The position numbers and the translations under genes are program-made. The notes below the pieces were generated by a model. That model ran no database searches, was not told where the DNA came from, and was given only the letters and a program-made list of their open reading frames with translations. Below, one piece after another: positions 17,472-26,291 of a stretch of DNA of 64,000 bases (the first letter of the stretch is position 1; each line of letters opens with the position of its first letter). Origin of the DNA: Hymenobacter sp. YIM 151858-1 (GTDB lineage: Bacteria > Bacteroidota > Bacteroidia > Cytophagales > Hymenobacteraceae); contig NZ_CP110136.1 of assembly GCF_025979705.1 (NCBI RefSeq), positions 2,418,001 through 2,482,000 on the forward strand, in the 5' to 3' direction.

Positions 17472-18371
17472 TCAGCCGCCTTTGCCGCTGCCGCTCAGCT
17501 TGCCTTTTACTTTATCGGCTACGGTGCCCATTACGGCATCCAGGGCGGTCATCTGCTCGGTTTGGGCGTGGCCGCGCGGGTCGGGCGGGGCCAGTTGCGG
17601 AATACCGCCCAGGGGCTGCGCTTTCTCGACGCGGAATTCGCCTTTGCCATCGATGGAGGGGCCTTCCGTCCAGCGGCCGCCCTCCGTAGTATCGTTGCCG
17701 ATGTAGGTGCTGACGAAGGAGTAGTTGAAGTTCTGGTTTTCCTCGCTTTGCGGGAAGCTGTTCGGGATGGGGTGCGCCCCAGTCAGCCCGCCAATTTCCT
17801 CGAGCACGGCCATCCACTGGTTTTGGTGCATGGTGTCGCGGGCAATCAGAAAGGCCAGCATGTCTTTCATGCCGGGGTCGTCGGTGGCTTCCCACAGGCG
17901 CGTGGCCAGCACGCGGCCGGTGGCCTCGGCCATTACGTTGGCGTGCATATCGGCCGCGAGGTTGCCGCTGCCCACCACCCACGAGCCGTTAAAGGGCACC
18001 CCATTGGCATCGACAGCCATAGCCGACAGGCCCGAGGAGAGGATGTGGCGGGGGTCCATACCGCCCAGCACGGCGCCTACCACTTTGTCCTTGGCAAATT
18101 CATCCTGCACGCTCATCGGGGCACCTTCGAGGTTGAGGGCTACGGCCGTAGCCAGCATCTCGATGTGCGCAATTTCCTCGGTGCCGGTTTCGAGCAGCAT
18201 GTTGCGGTACTTCTGCGGTCCGCGCGAGCCCCAGCCCTGAAACAGGTACTGCAAGCACACCCGAATTTCGCCTTCGATGCCGCCAATGGCCTGCTGCAGC
18301 ATGCGGGCAAATACGGGGTTGGGCTTATCAACGCGCACTTTGTACTGCAGTTCTCTATCGTGGTAGAACAT
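17472..18371 (-). CDS. Manganese catalase
   Basis: A 299-residue di-manganese catalase that breaks hydrogen peroxide into water and oxygen. Ligand positions agree with the known family: Glu35 in GIEGEIRV, Glu66 and His69 in GTEEIAHIEM, Glu in NVMAEATGR, and His in RDTMHQNQW. The ATG at 18371 (MFYHDRELQYKV) is the normal family start; a longer reading adds an unlikely Pro-rich extension. The C-terminal region from about 215 is polar and variable, as usual. It is followed by a strong terminator at 17388-17439 and is probably a single-gene unit. Confidence 0.95.
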   Translation of the reverse strand: MFYHDRELQYKVRVDKPNPVFARMLQQAIGGIEGEIRVCLQYLFQGWGSRGPQKYRNMLLETGTEEIAHIEMLATAVALNLEGAPMSVQDEFAKDKVVGAVLGGMDPRHILSSGLSAMAVDANGVPFNGSWVVGSGNLAADMHANVMAEATGRVLATRLWEATDDPGMKDMLAFLIARDTMHQNQWMAVLEEIGGLTGAHPIPNSFPQSEENQNFNYSFVSTYIGNDTTEGGRWTEGPSIDGKGEFRVEKAQPLGGIPQLAPPDPRGHAQTEQMTALDAVMGTVADKVKGKLSGSGKGG

Positions 18372-18919
18372 AAGGTTGTAGGGTTTTGGTAGTGGTAACG
18401 GCGGCCCCTTGCGGTGGGGCGTAGCAAAACCATACCCCCGCATTGGCCCCGGCGTTAAGGCCGAGTTTCCGGTTCTGCTGTTCAGCTGCTACGTAACCGC
18501 AACCCACGCCACTCCTGATTCCCAAATAGTTACCCGCTAAAACCTACGTATTACTACGGTTACCCCATCGTAACTACTGAATAACGCCGCGGAGGGTGCA
18601 AGCGCCTGCTGCCCTGTTCCCAAACAGCGCAGTACAACCTAGGGCACGGCGCCTGGCCGCGCCTGCATCAGGCCGGAATTTGGTAGCGGTGCCTGGGCGG
18701 GCCAACCCGAATTGGCACGGTTTTCGGAAATACCCTTGCAACAACGACGGGCTACCTGGAAACGCCACTTAGCCTTGCCGCTCGTTGGGTTGGACGCCAG
18801 CAGCTGAGGCACCAACCGCCAAGCCCGAGCTTAACCCGCCAAGCCATTTTCGCGTTATGGCACGGTGCTTGCAAACGACGGATGTAGTTGTAAAGCAATC
18901 CACTAAACTTTACGAAGCC
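18372..18919. other. Gene-free 548-base spacer between divergent genes
   Basis: This stretch separates the Mn-catalase and Gly-zipper genes, which are transcribed away from each other. I see no open frame with protein-like composition and no strong hairpin. It contains one CCTAGG (18640). Positions 18505-18580 are relatively AT-rich (acctacgtattactacgg and similar) and could hold a promoter, but no clean TAnnTTTG box was found. Nothing else is identified. Confidence 0.5.
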
Positions 18920-19513
18920 ATGAAAACCCTGAGCTATATCATGACCCTGGTGCTGTTGGTAACCGCGCTTTTCGCAGGCCAAGCCCAGGCACAAGACCGC
19001 AAGCCCGTTAGCCCCCAGGCTAAAGGTGCCATCATTGGTGGCCTAGGTGGCGCAGCTGCCGGTGCCATCATCCATAAGCGCAACCGCGTGGTAGGTGGTG
19101 CAGTAGGTGCCGCCGCCGGTGCCGGCACGGGCTACATGATCGGCCGCAACGTGCAAAACAAGCGCAAAGCCCAGGCCGCCGAGGCTGCCCGCGTAGCTGC
19201 CGCTAACCGTGCCGCCCGCGCCGAGCGCCAGGCCGCTGCCGCCCGTGCCGAGCGCAACGCCCTGGCCCGCCGCGCCGAAGCTGCCGAGAAAAAAGCCGCA
19301 CTAGCCCAACAGCAGGTGCCGCAAATGCCCCAGGCCCAGCAATACCCTGCTATGGCTAACGGCTTTGCCGCTGCCGGTGCTCCGGCCATGCTTTACACCG
19401 GTGCCGCCGCTGGTGCCCCGATGGCCATGAGCGCAGCCTATTTGCCCAACGAGTCGTATGGTGACCGTTCTACGGAGTACCCGACTTCGGAATACCGTAG
19501 AAAGAGCTGGTAA
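18920..19513 (+). CDS. Glycine-zipper envelope protein
   Basis: A 197-residue exported protein. The signal peptide (MKTLSYIMTLVLLVTALFAG) is cleaved near AQAQD. Residues about 40-75 form a glycine zipper (AIIGGLGGAAAGAIIHKR, then VVGGAVGAAAGAGTGYMIG), a motif that packs helices in membranes. Residues 75-135 are an Ala/Arg-rich helix of heptad character, followed by a Met/Gln/Ala-rich low-complexity tail. The ATG at 18920 is preferred because the signal peptide starts there. It has its own terminator at 19533-19569. Function unknown, probably envelope structure. Confidence 0.82.
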   Translation: MKTLSYIMTLVLLVTALFAGQAQAQDRKPVSPQAKGAIIGGLGGAAAGAIIHKRNRVVGGAVGAAAGAGTGYMIGRNVQNKRKAQAAEAARVAAANRAARAERQAAAARAERNALARRAEAAEKKAALAQQQVPQMPQAQQYPAMANGFAAAGAPAMLYTGAAAGAPMAMSAAYLPNESYGDRSTEYPTSEYRRKSW

Positions 19514-19532
19514 GTCCGCGCTTTCTGATAAG

Positions 19533-19569
19533 TTTCGCCGACTTCAGCCCCGTGCCGAAGTCGGCGAAA
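19533..19569 (+). terminator. Terminator after Gly-zipper gene
   Basis: A 13-bp perfect stem (tttcgccgacttc with gaagtcggcgaaa) around an 11-base loop, 19 bases after the stop codon and followed by ttgttt. Typical of an intrinsic terminator. Confidence 0.8.
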
Positions 19570-19600
19570 TTGTTTCACACCTCCCCAAAACCCTAGGTTT

Positions 19601-20074
19601 ATGAAGCCCCTCCTTTGCATGGTGCTCGTTGGCGCAGCCCTTGCCTCCGCCTCTTGCACCAAAACCGAGAAAAAAGAAGAAGCCGTAAACGTGCAGACGC
19701 TTAACCAACAGTTTGTTGGTGCCTGGAACAGCAAGAATGCCATTCAGCTGGATACCCTGTTTGCCGAAGACGTGCACTACATCCAGGGCGAAGCCCACTA
19801 CCAGGGCCGCTCCGAGGTATCGAACCGCTGGGTGCGCGAAACCATGGGCACCATTGCCAACCTGCGCCTCTCGCCCGTTAGCACCGGCGCCGACACGCAG
19901 CTTGCCTACGAGGCCGGCACCTTTTCGGTAGATGTGCTGCCCGCCAACCCGGCCCTGCCCATGGGCGAAGGCTCCGGCAACTTCACGCTCATCTGGAAAA
20001 AGAACCCCAAAGGCGCCTGGAAGCTGAGCTACGCGCAGCTGGAAGGCCTGCCCGTACGAGCCCGCACGCGCTAA
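19601..20074 (+). CDS. Lipoprotein with NTF2/SnoaL-like (DUF4440) domain
   Basis: A 157-residue lipoprotein: signal peptide MKPLLCMVLVGAALASASC with the lipobox Cys at residue 19. The mature part resembles NTF2-like proteins: LNQQFVGAWNSKNAIQLDTL, then HYIQGEAHYQGRSEV, and a C-terminal FTLIWKKNPKGAWKL strand pair. Such domains bind small ligands or act as accessory folds. No catalytic residues are certain. A terminator follows at 20094-20130, so the gene is probably transcribed singly. Confidence 0.78.
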   Translation: MKPLLCMVLVGAALASASCTKTEKKEEAVNVQTLNQQFVGAWNSKNAIQLDTLFAEDVHYIQGEAHYQGRSEVSNRWVRETMGTIANLRLSPVSTGADTQLAYEAGTFSVDVLPANPALPMGEGSGNFTLIWKKNPKGAWKLSYAQLEGLPVRARTR

Positions 20075-20093
20075 ACGTTTACTCCCCCAACAC

Positions 20094-20130
20094 ACCGCAG
20101 CCCCGGCAGAAGCTCTGCCGGGGCTGCGGT
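20094..20130 (+). terminator. Terminator after the NTF2-like lipoprotein
   Basis: A 16-bp perfect stem (accgcagccccggcag with ctgccggggctgcggt) around a five-base loop, followed by tgtttt. It lies about 20 bases after the stop codon. Confidence 0.88.
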
Positions 20131-20505
20131 TGTTTTAGCACCTAGGGCCTACTCGTTGTTTTGTCTGTCATCCTGAGCCAAGTGAAGAACCTTATCACGC
20201 GCGGACGACCTAGGAAACATCCGTCATGTCGAGCTTGTCGAGACATCTCGCGTGCTGACACCGGATAGCATTTGCTTCCCCTTCGCTTTTGGAGAGGAGT
20301 TTGCCTCCTGGGGGTCCCGTGAGGTCCAATGACCTAGGCGCATTGTGCATGCGTGGTAAGGTCCTTCCTTCGTCAGGATGACAGCACTATCCGGCGAGAT
20401 GTCTCGGCAAGCTCGACATGACATTCACGCGCAGCGGTATAGATGCTTGCGGCTGCACTTCGGCGTGACGCCCTAGGTAACCGAAGCAGAAATAAAGATT
20501 AGGAG
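20131..20505. repeat. Gene-free spacer with composite REP-like repeat, second copy
   Basis: Positions 20222-20384 repeat the composite element seen at 712-852. In addition 20223-20250 is the near-perfect reverse complement of 20395-20422 (the gtcatgtcgagc...gacatctcg block), and tcatcctgagc at 20168 faces tcaggatgaca at 20374. The spacer is therefore nested hairpins with no gene. Four CCTAGG sites occur between 20140 and 20480. Confidence 0.75.
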
Positions 20506-20916
20506 CTACTGCACCACGCTCGGCCGGGTCAAATACTCCTCGCCGTCATAAATCGGCGTAAGGTTTTCCTCCTCCTCTTTCGTGAACATGCGCGACCTGA
20601 TAAGAAAGCGCACACCTAGGGGAATTTCGAGCGAGAAGCTGGCGCCGCGACCTTTGGTTACATCCACCGTCAGCTGGGTGTGTTTCCAGTACTCAAACTG
20701 GCTGGTGCTCATGAAAAAGTCGCAGCCGTGGATGTTGCCCAGCCACACATCGTTGGTACTGACGCGGAACTCGCCCGCCGGAAAGCACATCGGCGACGAT
20801 CCATCGCAGCAACCGCCGCTTTGGTGAAACATCAGCGGCCCGTGTTCGTCGCGAAGTACATCGATAGTGGCTTCGGCCGCGGCTGTTACCAGCACGCGGG
20901 GCGTTGGATTGCTCAT
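20506..20916 (-). CDS. DUF779 family protein
   Basis: A 136-residue protein of the DUF779 family, with the characteristic GPLMFHQSGGCCDGSSPMCF segment and WLGNIHGCDFFMSTSQFEYW. The clustered Cys residues suggest metal binding. DUF779 genes are nearly always next to an aldehyde dehydrogenase, as here (21213-22739 upstream, same strand, about 300 bases away). The role is unknown; a helper or detoxification function for the dehydrogenase is a reasonable guess. Confidence 0.9.
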   Translation of the reverse strand: MSNPTPRVLVTAAAEATIDVLRDEHGPLMFHQSGGCCDGSSPMCFPAGEFRVSTNDVWLGNIHGCDFFMSTSQFEYWKHTQLTVDVTKGRGASFSLEIPLGVRFLIRSRMFTKEEEENLTPIYDGEEYLTRPSVVQ

Positions 20917-21212
20917 GGTTTGGTGGGTGTTGAAGGCTGTTGACTAAATCCTGCGGAAGCGGCACCTAGGGCTGCGCGCCCTTATTGCCACCAACGCAAC
21001 AGGCCGCGCTGCCGCTTACAATGGCGACATACGCGGCCTGCGGCGGCAACACAATGGGCGGCGGGGCTTGCAGCATTACAGCTGTTGCCAAGCCTGGGCG
21101 CCAAGCGCCGGCGGCACTGGCGCACTCAGGCTGAGCAGTGCAGCGCCCCACACGCTGCGTTGGTGGGCCGCCGCTGGCCCTGTTCAGCGGCGGCGCCAAT
21201 AACAATTAGCTA
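20917..21212. other. Spacer between aldehyde dehydrogenase and DUF779 genes
   Basis: This spacer is unusually long for two genes expected in one operon. It contains a weak GC-rich open frame on the minus strand (20966-21205) without protein-like features, plus several short inverted gccggcggc blocks near 21060-21195. I see no clear terminator or promoter. Confidence 0.4.
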
Positions 21213-22739
21213 CTAGAAGAAGCCCAACTTTTGCTGGCTGTAGCTGATGAGCATGTTCTTGTTTTGGCGGTAGTGGTTGAGCATCATCTTGTGATTCTCG
21301 CGGCCAAAACCCGACTTATGGTAACCGCCAAACGGTGCGTGGGCTGGGTAGTGATGGTAGCAGTTTACCCACACGCGGCCGGCCTCAATAGCGCGCGGCA
21401 CCTGGTACAGCTCGTGGGCGTCGCGCGTCCAGACACCGGCGCCCAGGCCGTAGAGCGTGTCGTTGGCAATGGCAATGGCCTCCTCGGTGGTCCGGAAAGT
21501 GGTTACCGACACCACCGGTCCGAAGATTTCTTCCTGGAAGATGCGCATCTTGTTGTGGCCGCGGAACAGCGTGGGCTGGATGTAGTAGCCCTCGGCCAGG
21601 GCAGGGTCTTCCTGCGAGTACGCGTCGCCGCCCACCAGCACCTCGGCGCCTTCCGACTTGCCGATTTCCAGGTAGCTCAGGATTTTCTCGAACTGGTCGT
21701 TGGAGGCCTGCGCGCCCATCATGGTGTCTTTGTCGAGCGGGTTGCCCAGCTTAATGGCCTTCACGCGGGCAATTACGCGCTCGATGAACTCGTCGTAAAT
21801 ATCCTCGTGCACCAGCATGCGCGAGGGGCAGGTGCACACCTCGCCCTGGTTCAGGGCAAACATCACGGCGCCCTCGATGCACTTGTCGAGGAAGTCGTCG
21901 TCGGCATCCATCACCGATTTGAAGAAGATGTTCGGCGACTTGCCGCCCAGCTCCAGCGTTACGGGAATGATGTTTTCGGCGGCGTACTGCATAATCAGGC
22001 GGCCCGTAGTGGTTTCGCCCGTAAAGGCCACCTTGGCAATGCGCGGCGAGGTAGCCAACGGCTTGCCGGCCTCCAGCCCAAAGCCATTCACCACGTTGAT
22101 TACGCCGGCCGGTACAATGTCCTGAATCAGCTCCATCAGCACCATAATGCTGGCGGGGGTTTGCTCGGCGGGCTTGATGACCACGCAGCAGCCGGCAGCC
22201 AGGGCCGGAGCCAGCTTCCAGGTGGCCATCAGCAGCGGGAAGTTCCAGGGGATAATCTGGCCCACCACACCAATGGGCTCGTGCACGTTCAGCGAAATGG
22301 TGGTGGCATCGAGCTCGGCCACGGAGCCTTCTTCGGCCCGAATTACCCCGGCAAAGTAGCGGAAGTGGTCGATGGCCAGGGGCAGGTCGGCATTGAGCGT
22401 TTCGCGGATGGGCTTGCCGTTTTCCACGGTTTCCACGGCGGCCAAATGCGCCAGGTGCTGCTCCATGGCGTCGGCAATCTTCAGCAGAATGTTGCTGCGC
22501 GTGGTAGCCGAGGCGCTCTTCCAGGTTTTAAACGCTTCGTGGGCGGCATCCAGCGCCAGCTCGATGTCCTCTTTGGTGGAGCGGGCCACTTTACAGAACG
22601 CCTTGCCATCGATGGGCGACAGGTTGTCGAAGTACTGGCCTTTTACCGGGGCCACCCACTTGCCGCCAATAAAGTTGTCGTAGTGGTCCTTGAACTTGGG
22701 GCGGTCGACGAGGGTGGTGGTTTGCTCAAGCGTTTCCAT
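21213..22739 (-). CDS. NAD-dependent aldehyde dehydrogenase (ExaC/AldB-like)
   Basis: A 508-residue aldehyde dehydrogenase that oxidises aldehydes, probably acetaldehyde-type, to acids. Visible motifs: [20 protein letters not shown] (cofactor fold), [10 protein letters not shown] (catalytic Glu), and [15 protein letters not shown] (catalytic Cys). The ATG at 22739 (METLEQTT) is chosen because the upstream reading is Arg/Leu-rich without homology. With DUF779 downstream and a divergent AraC regulator upstream, it forms the ALDH/DUF779/AraC arrangement seen in ExaC-type alcohol and aldehyde use. Induction by the AraC protein is likely but not shown. Confidence 0.93.
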   Translation of the reverse strand: METLEQTTTLVDRPKFKDHYDNFIGGKWVAPVKGQYFDNLSPIDGKAFCKVARSTKEDIELALDAAHEAFKTWKSASATTRSNILLKIADAMEQHLAHLAAVETVENGKPIRETLNADLPLAIDHFRYFAGVIRAEEGSVAELDATTISLNVHEPIGVVGQIIPWNFPLLMATWKLAPALAAGCCVVIKPAEQTPASIMVLMELIQDIVPAGVINVVNGFGLEAGKPLATSPRIAKVAFTGETTTGRLIMQYAAENIIPVTLELGGKSPNIFFKSVMDADDDFLDKCIEGAVMFALNQGEVCTCPSRMLVHEDIYDEFIERVIARVKAIKLGNPLDKDTMMGAQASNDQFEKILSYLEIGKSEGAEVLVGGDAYSQEDPALAEGYYIQPTLFRGHNKMRIFQEEIFGPVVSVTTFRTTEEAIAIANDTLYGLGAGVWTRDAHELYQVPRAIEAGRVWVNCYHHYPAHAPFGGYHKSGFGRENHKMMLNHYRQNKNMLISYSQQKLGFF

Positions 22740-22996
22740 GCGGATGGGAATTAGGGTTTGGGTTAGTGGTAGCCCAAGGTCATTCCTTTCTTCCCCAAAA
22801 AGCTGTAATATTCTCTCATGTAAGCGTGCTATCGTCGCATGTTGCCAAGGGCCTCGGGTGGGCATTCAGCACCTAGGGCAGCTCGGCAACTTTGCGGGCG
22901 TAAGGTGGTTGTTTCTCAGCCGCTTCATGCCAGGCCGCGCTGCGCATTCGTTTCTTCCTAGGTGCTACTCGCTCCGCCGCCCGATGTAGTTTTCCC

Positions 22997-23929
22997 ATGA
23001 GCCGAACCCTGCTGCCCTCGCCCGTTGCGCTGCACCGCCCCTCCGACCTCACCACCCTGGTGGAGAACCGCACGGTGTACTCGCTCAATGCCTTCGAACT
23101 GAACATCTTCGAGACGCACCAGCAGGCCCACCGCGTGCCGCTCAACCTAGGCTCGTTGGTGCTCACCACCATGCTGCGCGGCAAAAAAGTAATGCACCTG
23201 CCCGGCCGCGAAGCCTTCGATTACCTGCCCGGCGAATCGGTGATTGTGGGCGAGCAGCAAACCATGGAAATCGACTTTCCGGAGGCCGACGAAACCAACC
23301 CCACCCAGTGCCTGGCCGTGGCCATTCCGGCCGAAACCATCCGCGGCACCGTGGATTTGCTGAACGAGCGGTACCCGCGCGTGGAGGAGCACACGCCTTG
23401 GCAGCTGCAGCACGAAAAAGACTACGCGCACCTGCAGAACACGCCCGAACTCACCGGCACGCTGGAGCGCATCATTCGGGTGTCGCAAGAAAACACCGCC
23501 GCCAAGGATGTGCTGGCTAGCTTTACCCTGCAGGAGCTGTTGGTACGCCTGATGCAAACGCAGGCCCGCCGCCTCATCTTCGATAACTACGCCCAGCACC
23601 TTACCACGCACCGCTTTGCGCACGTGGTGCAATACATCAAACGCAACCTGGCCGAGCCCCTGCCGGTGGAGAAGCTGAGCGAGCTGGCTTGCATGAGCAA
23701 GGCCACGTTCTTCCGGTTGTTCAAGCGCGAGTTTGGTCTTACGCCCGTCGAGTACATTATTCAGGAGCGGTTGAAAGAGGCCAAGCGCCTGCTGCGCCAC
23801 CCGCTGAGCACCGTGGCCGAGGTGTGCTACCGCACCGGCTTCAACAACCCGGCGTATTTCCAGAAGTTGTTTCGCAAGTACGAGGGCCTTACGCCGGGCC
23901 TGTACAAGAAGCAATGCCTGGTGGGCTGA
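22997..23929 (+). CDS. AraC-family transcriptional regulator
   Basis: A 310-residue regulator. The N-terminal part (about 10-190) is the AraC_N-type effector domain (NLGSLVLTTMLRGKKVMHLP, PGESVIVG). The C-terminal 100 residues have two HTH motifs: KLSELACMSKATFFRLFKRE and the second in VAEVCYRTGFNNPAYFQKLF. It is divergent from the aldehyde dehydrogenase gene, with a 257-base shared promoter region, so it probably controls that gene in response to an aldehyde or alcohol. TAGTTTTC a few bases before the ATG is a one-mismatch -7 box. Confidence 0.92.
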   Translation: MSRTLLPSPVALHRPSDLTTLVENRTVYSLNAFELNIFETHQQAHRVPLNLGSLVLTTMLRGKKVMHLPGREAFDYLPGESVIVGEQQTMEIDFPEADETNPTQCLAVAIPAETIRGTVDLLNERYPRVEEHTPWQLQHEKDYAHLQNTPELTGTLERIIRVSQENTAAKDVLASFTLQELLVRLMQTQARRLIFDNYAQHLTTHRFAHVVQYIKRNLAEPLPVEKLSELACMSKATFFRLFKREFGLTPVEYIIQERLKEAKRLLRHPLSTVAEVCYRTGFNNPAYFQKLFRKYEGLTPGLYKKQCLVG

Positions 23930-23937
23930 ACACCCCT

Positions 23938-24023
23938 TGTCATGTCGAGCGGCAGCGAGACATCTGGGTTAGGACTGTGGCTAACGGCCGGACCCAGATG
24001 TCTCGCTCACGCTCGACATGACA
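23938..24023. repeat. Inverted repeat hairpin (REP-like)
   Basis: Arms at 23938-23969 and 23992-24023 pair almost perfectly (tgtcatgtcgagcggcagcg with its reverse complement, few mismatches), around a 22-base loop. The arm start tgtcatgtcgag is the same as in the REP-like repeats at 712 and 20222. It may end transcription of the AraC gene. Confidence 0.8.
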
Positions 24024-24045
24024 GCTGTGCTTATTCGAAGCCACC

Positions 24046-24053
24046 TAGCTTTG
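24046..24053 (+). promoter_or_regulatory. Bacteroidota -7 box directly before the DUF416 start
   Basis: TAGCTTTG matches TAnnTTTG and is separated from the ATG at 24058 by only four bases (cggc). A transcript starting at the usual point would begin at or next to the ATG, that is, it would be leaderless. The sequence ctttgcggcATG is repeated before the HelD-like gene (minus strand, 38732-38743). Confidence 0.5.
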
Positions 24054-24057
24054 CGGC

Positions 24058-24645
24058 ATGGCCGAGCACATCCACGCGCAAATCATCAGTTTATCCGATA
24101 ACCAAAAAGTCGTTTTTGCGGGCTTGCTCTGCGAACGGCTGTACCCGCAGTACGAGGCGTTTTGCCGCGCCGCCAACTGGGGCAGCCCGGCCGTGTACGA
24201 GCGCGGCATCGAGCTGCTCTACAACTCGGGCCTAGGTGCTTTTCATAGCCAGGAAGCCGCCTCCTTGCTCGAAAAGCTCGCCTTTGTTACGCCCGCGCTG
24301 TCGGATTTCAGAATTGATCTGGCCCCCTTCGCGCTGGATGCCTGCATAGCCCTGGACGAGGCCCTGCGCTTTCTTACCGACAAACAGGAAAGCCACATGC
24401 TGCACTGCGCCACCGCCGCCACCGACAGCGTGGAGGCGTTTGCGCAGGAACACCAAGGCCTCGACCCCAACCGCCGCGACTTTGAGGCCGCCGTGGCCGC
24501 CAACCCCTACCTGCAAGCCGAAGTAGCCCGGCAGCTCCGCCTTACCGAGGCCCTGCTCAGCATCCACGAGTTCGACGCGACGAGCATTCATCAGTTGCGC
24601 CGGCTGAATGGCAGCGGCAGCATTATCGATCTGTCGCGGCTGTAG
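24058..24645 (+). CDS. DUF416 family protein (YjaG-like)
   Basis: A 195-residue soluble, mostly helical protein of the DUF416 family, the same size as E. coli YjaG. Recognisable stretches are VVFAGLLCERLYPQYEAFCR near the start and LAPFALDACIALDEAL in the middle. It has no signal peptide and no catalytic motif I can identify. It stands alone between two REP-like repeats, with a -7 box immediately before the start codon. Its molecular role is not known in any organism to my knowledge. Confidence 0.85.
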   Translation: MAEHIHAQIISLSDNQKVVFAGLLCERLYPQYEAFCRAANWGSPAVYERGIELLYNSGLGAFHSQEAASLLEKLAFVTPALSDFRIDLAPFALDACIALDEALRFLTDKQESHMLHCATAATDSVEAFAQEHQGLDPNRRDFEAAVAANPYLQAEVARQLRLTEALLSIHEFDATSIHQLRRLNGSGSIIDLSRL

Positions 24646-24672
24646 CAGCGATTACCTTTAGCTGTCATGCTT

Positions 24673-24785
24673 CATCTGTCATCCTGAGGCGCAGCCGAAG
24701 GACCTTATCACCGCAGAACGAGCCGTTGGTAGGAAAACTATTCATGCATGGTAAGGTCCTTCGCTCTGCTCAGGATGACAGATGG
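24673..24785. repeat. REP-like inverted repeat
   Basis: Arms at 24673-24711 (catctgtcatcctgag...aaggacctta) and 24750-24785 (taaggtcctt...caggatgacagatg) are complementary over most of their length. The same gtcatcctgag and aaggtcctt words occur at 20168-20384 and 826-852. No gene is present in this spacer. Confidence 0.75.
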
Positions 24786-24811
24786 TGTGTTGTCTTGCGC
24801 TGGCCTTCGAG

Positions 24812-25336
24812 CTAGGTGCCCTCGTAGCTGATACTCGTTACCTCCACCACCTCGGGTTTGGGCCCTAGGTGCAGGGTTACCTGATGGCCTAGGCGGGCAC
24901 CTTGCACGGCGCGGGCAATAGGAGCTACGAAGGCAATTTTGCCTTCGGCGATGGAGGCCTCGTCAACGCCCACAATGGTAAAGCGCCGCTCGGTGCCGGG
25001 CTTGCCGCCGCTGCGCGTAAGCAGCGTTACGGTGGCGCCAAAGCGTACTTCTTCGGCTGGTTGCTGGCGCGGGTCAATCACTTTGGCCGAGGCGATGCGC
25101 GCAGCTAGCAGGCTCAGCCGGCCGTTGATGAGGCTTAGCTGACGGGTGCGGTCGGTGTCGTTGTCGCGGTTGGCTTCGGCTTGGGTGCGCTCGGCCTCTA
25201 GCTCGGCCAGCTCCTGGCGCAGCAGCTCGAGGCCACGTGGGGTAACGTAGTTGGGCGTATTGGGCGGCAGCGCGGCGCGGGGCGGCACAATGGGCGGCTG
25301 CTGCGAGTCGTCTTCTTTTACAAAACCTCGGCTCAT
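24812..25336 (-). CDS. GreA/GreB-family transcription factor
   Basis: A 174-residue protein starting MSRGFVKEDDSQQ, the typical opening of Bacteroidota GreB-like proteins. The N-terminal coiled coil is VTPRGLELLRQELAELEAER onward (about 40-110). The C-terminal FKBP-like domain follows (about 115-174: VRFGATVTLLTR, then LGHQVTLHLGPKPEVVEV). GreA/GreB factors rescue backtracked RNA polymerase. It lies 40 bases downstream of the TIGR03915 gene and probably shares its transcript. Confidence 0.9.
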   Translation of the reverse strand: MSRGFVKEDDSQQPPIVPPRAALPPNTPNYVTPRGLELLRQELAELEAERTQAEANRDNDTDRTRQLSLINGRLSLLAARIASAKVIDPRQQPAEEVRFGATVTLLTRSGGKPGTERRFTIVGVDEASIAEGKIAFVAPIARAVQGARLGHQVTLHLGPKPEVVEVTSISYEGT

Positions 25337-25376
25337 GGCTGGCTGAACGCAACCCAGCCGGGCAAGTTGCACCGGG

Positions 25377-26291
25377 CTATTGGGGTGGCCGCTGCTTGTT
25401 GTCGATGGGCCGGAAGTGCCGTTCGCGCGGCTGCTTTTCGGTGAGGTATTTCCAGTAGCGCTTGGGCATGTGGCGGCGGTGCAGCTTGATGTTGCGGCGC
25501 TCAGGTATGTTCACGTGGTCGAAGTAGGTTTGCCACAGCGACTGAAACAGCGGCTCCCGCTCGTCGAGCACGGCCGCCGATACGGCCGAGTTACTGCCCT
25601 GCTGCCCGGCTTCGGCATCGAAACTCACGATGTCGGTGCGCTCGAGGTCGTAGTACAAGCCGTAGCGCCGGCGCCGATCGAAAATCAGCCAGCGCTGGTC
25701 GGCGTAGCGCTTGGTGAAGTGCTCGGCAATGAGCGGCAGCACGTCATAGTCGGGCTCGATGGTAGCGTGAAAAAGTCCGTCGTGCGTTTTCTCGAAGCGC
25801 ACGAACGCCTCCATGCGGTGCTTTTCGCGAAACATCTGTTTGGTAATGTCGGCAATGGCGCGCACCGTGTCGTTGCCGAAATTCTCGCTGATGTCTTGCC
25901 CGCCGGCCTCGATGGCCAGTTGCGTGTAGCGGAAAATCAGCAGCTCCCGCTCCGGGCTTTCCGACAGAAACGTTTTGTACAAGTTAGTGCGCGCCTCGCC
26001 GGGCATGTACTTCAGCAGGCCTTCCCACACGCGCCGGGCGCGGGCCTCGTCGGTGGGCACAAACTGGGTTTCACTGAACAGGCCGCCTTGCGCTACGTCT
26101 TCCGGCTGAATAGCTTCGGGCCACCGCCGACTTTCCCAACACGCCAGCAACACGCACAGCAAACCATCAAAGGAGCCGTCGTAGGTGAAGCGGGCGGTAC
26201 CATCGAAGCTGGGCGGCAGGGCCGTGGCACGGCGCAGGCCCGCAGCAGCGTTGTCTTTGGCAGGTAAGTTGGTGCGGCGGGGCGGTTTCAT
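25377..26291 (-). CDS. TIGR03915/DUF4130 DNA-metabolism protein
   Basis: A 304-residue protein. The early motif FTYDGSFDGLLCVLLACWE is characteristic of TIGR03915 (DUF4130), a family with a possible nucleic-acid glycosylase-type fold. The C-terminal half (RWLIFDRRRRYGLYYDLER, then RHMPKRYWKYLTEK) fits as well. In most genomes it is immediately next to the radical SAM protein TIGR03916, thought to act with it in DNA modification or repair. Here that partner is at 27966-29291, separated by a hydrolase gene, a palindromic element and a small gene, all on the same strand. Confidence 0.88.
   Translation of the reverse strand: MKPPRRTNLPAKDNAAAGLRRATALPPSFDGTARFTYDGSFDGLLCVLLACWESRRWPEAIQPEDVAQGGLFSETQFVPTDEARARRVWEGLLKYMPGEARTNLYKTFLSESPERELLIFRYTQLAIEAGGQDISENFGNDTVRAIADITKQMFREKHRMEAFVRFEKTHDGLFHATIEPDYDVLPLIAEHFTKRYADQRWLIFDRRRRYGLYYDLERTDIVSFDAEAGQQGSNSAVSAAVLDEREPLFQSLWQTYFDHVNIPERRNIKLHRRHMPKRYWKYLTEKQPRERHFRPIDNKQRPPQ

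Noticed and set aside
18574-18768. 64-codon frame in the spacer after Mn-catalase
   Set aside because: No signal, domain or codon-use support; likely chance in GC-rich DNA.
20966-21205. 79-codon frame between the aldehyde dehydrogenase and DUF779 genes
   Set aside because: No protein-like pattern, no conserved start and mixed low-complexity composition; treated as non-coding.
21231-22754. Long open frame (507 codons) opposite the aldehyde dehydrogenase
   Set aside because: It is the antisense of a certain gene; high GC makes the opposite frame lack stops, and its sequence is His/Val/Gly-rich without family resemblance.
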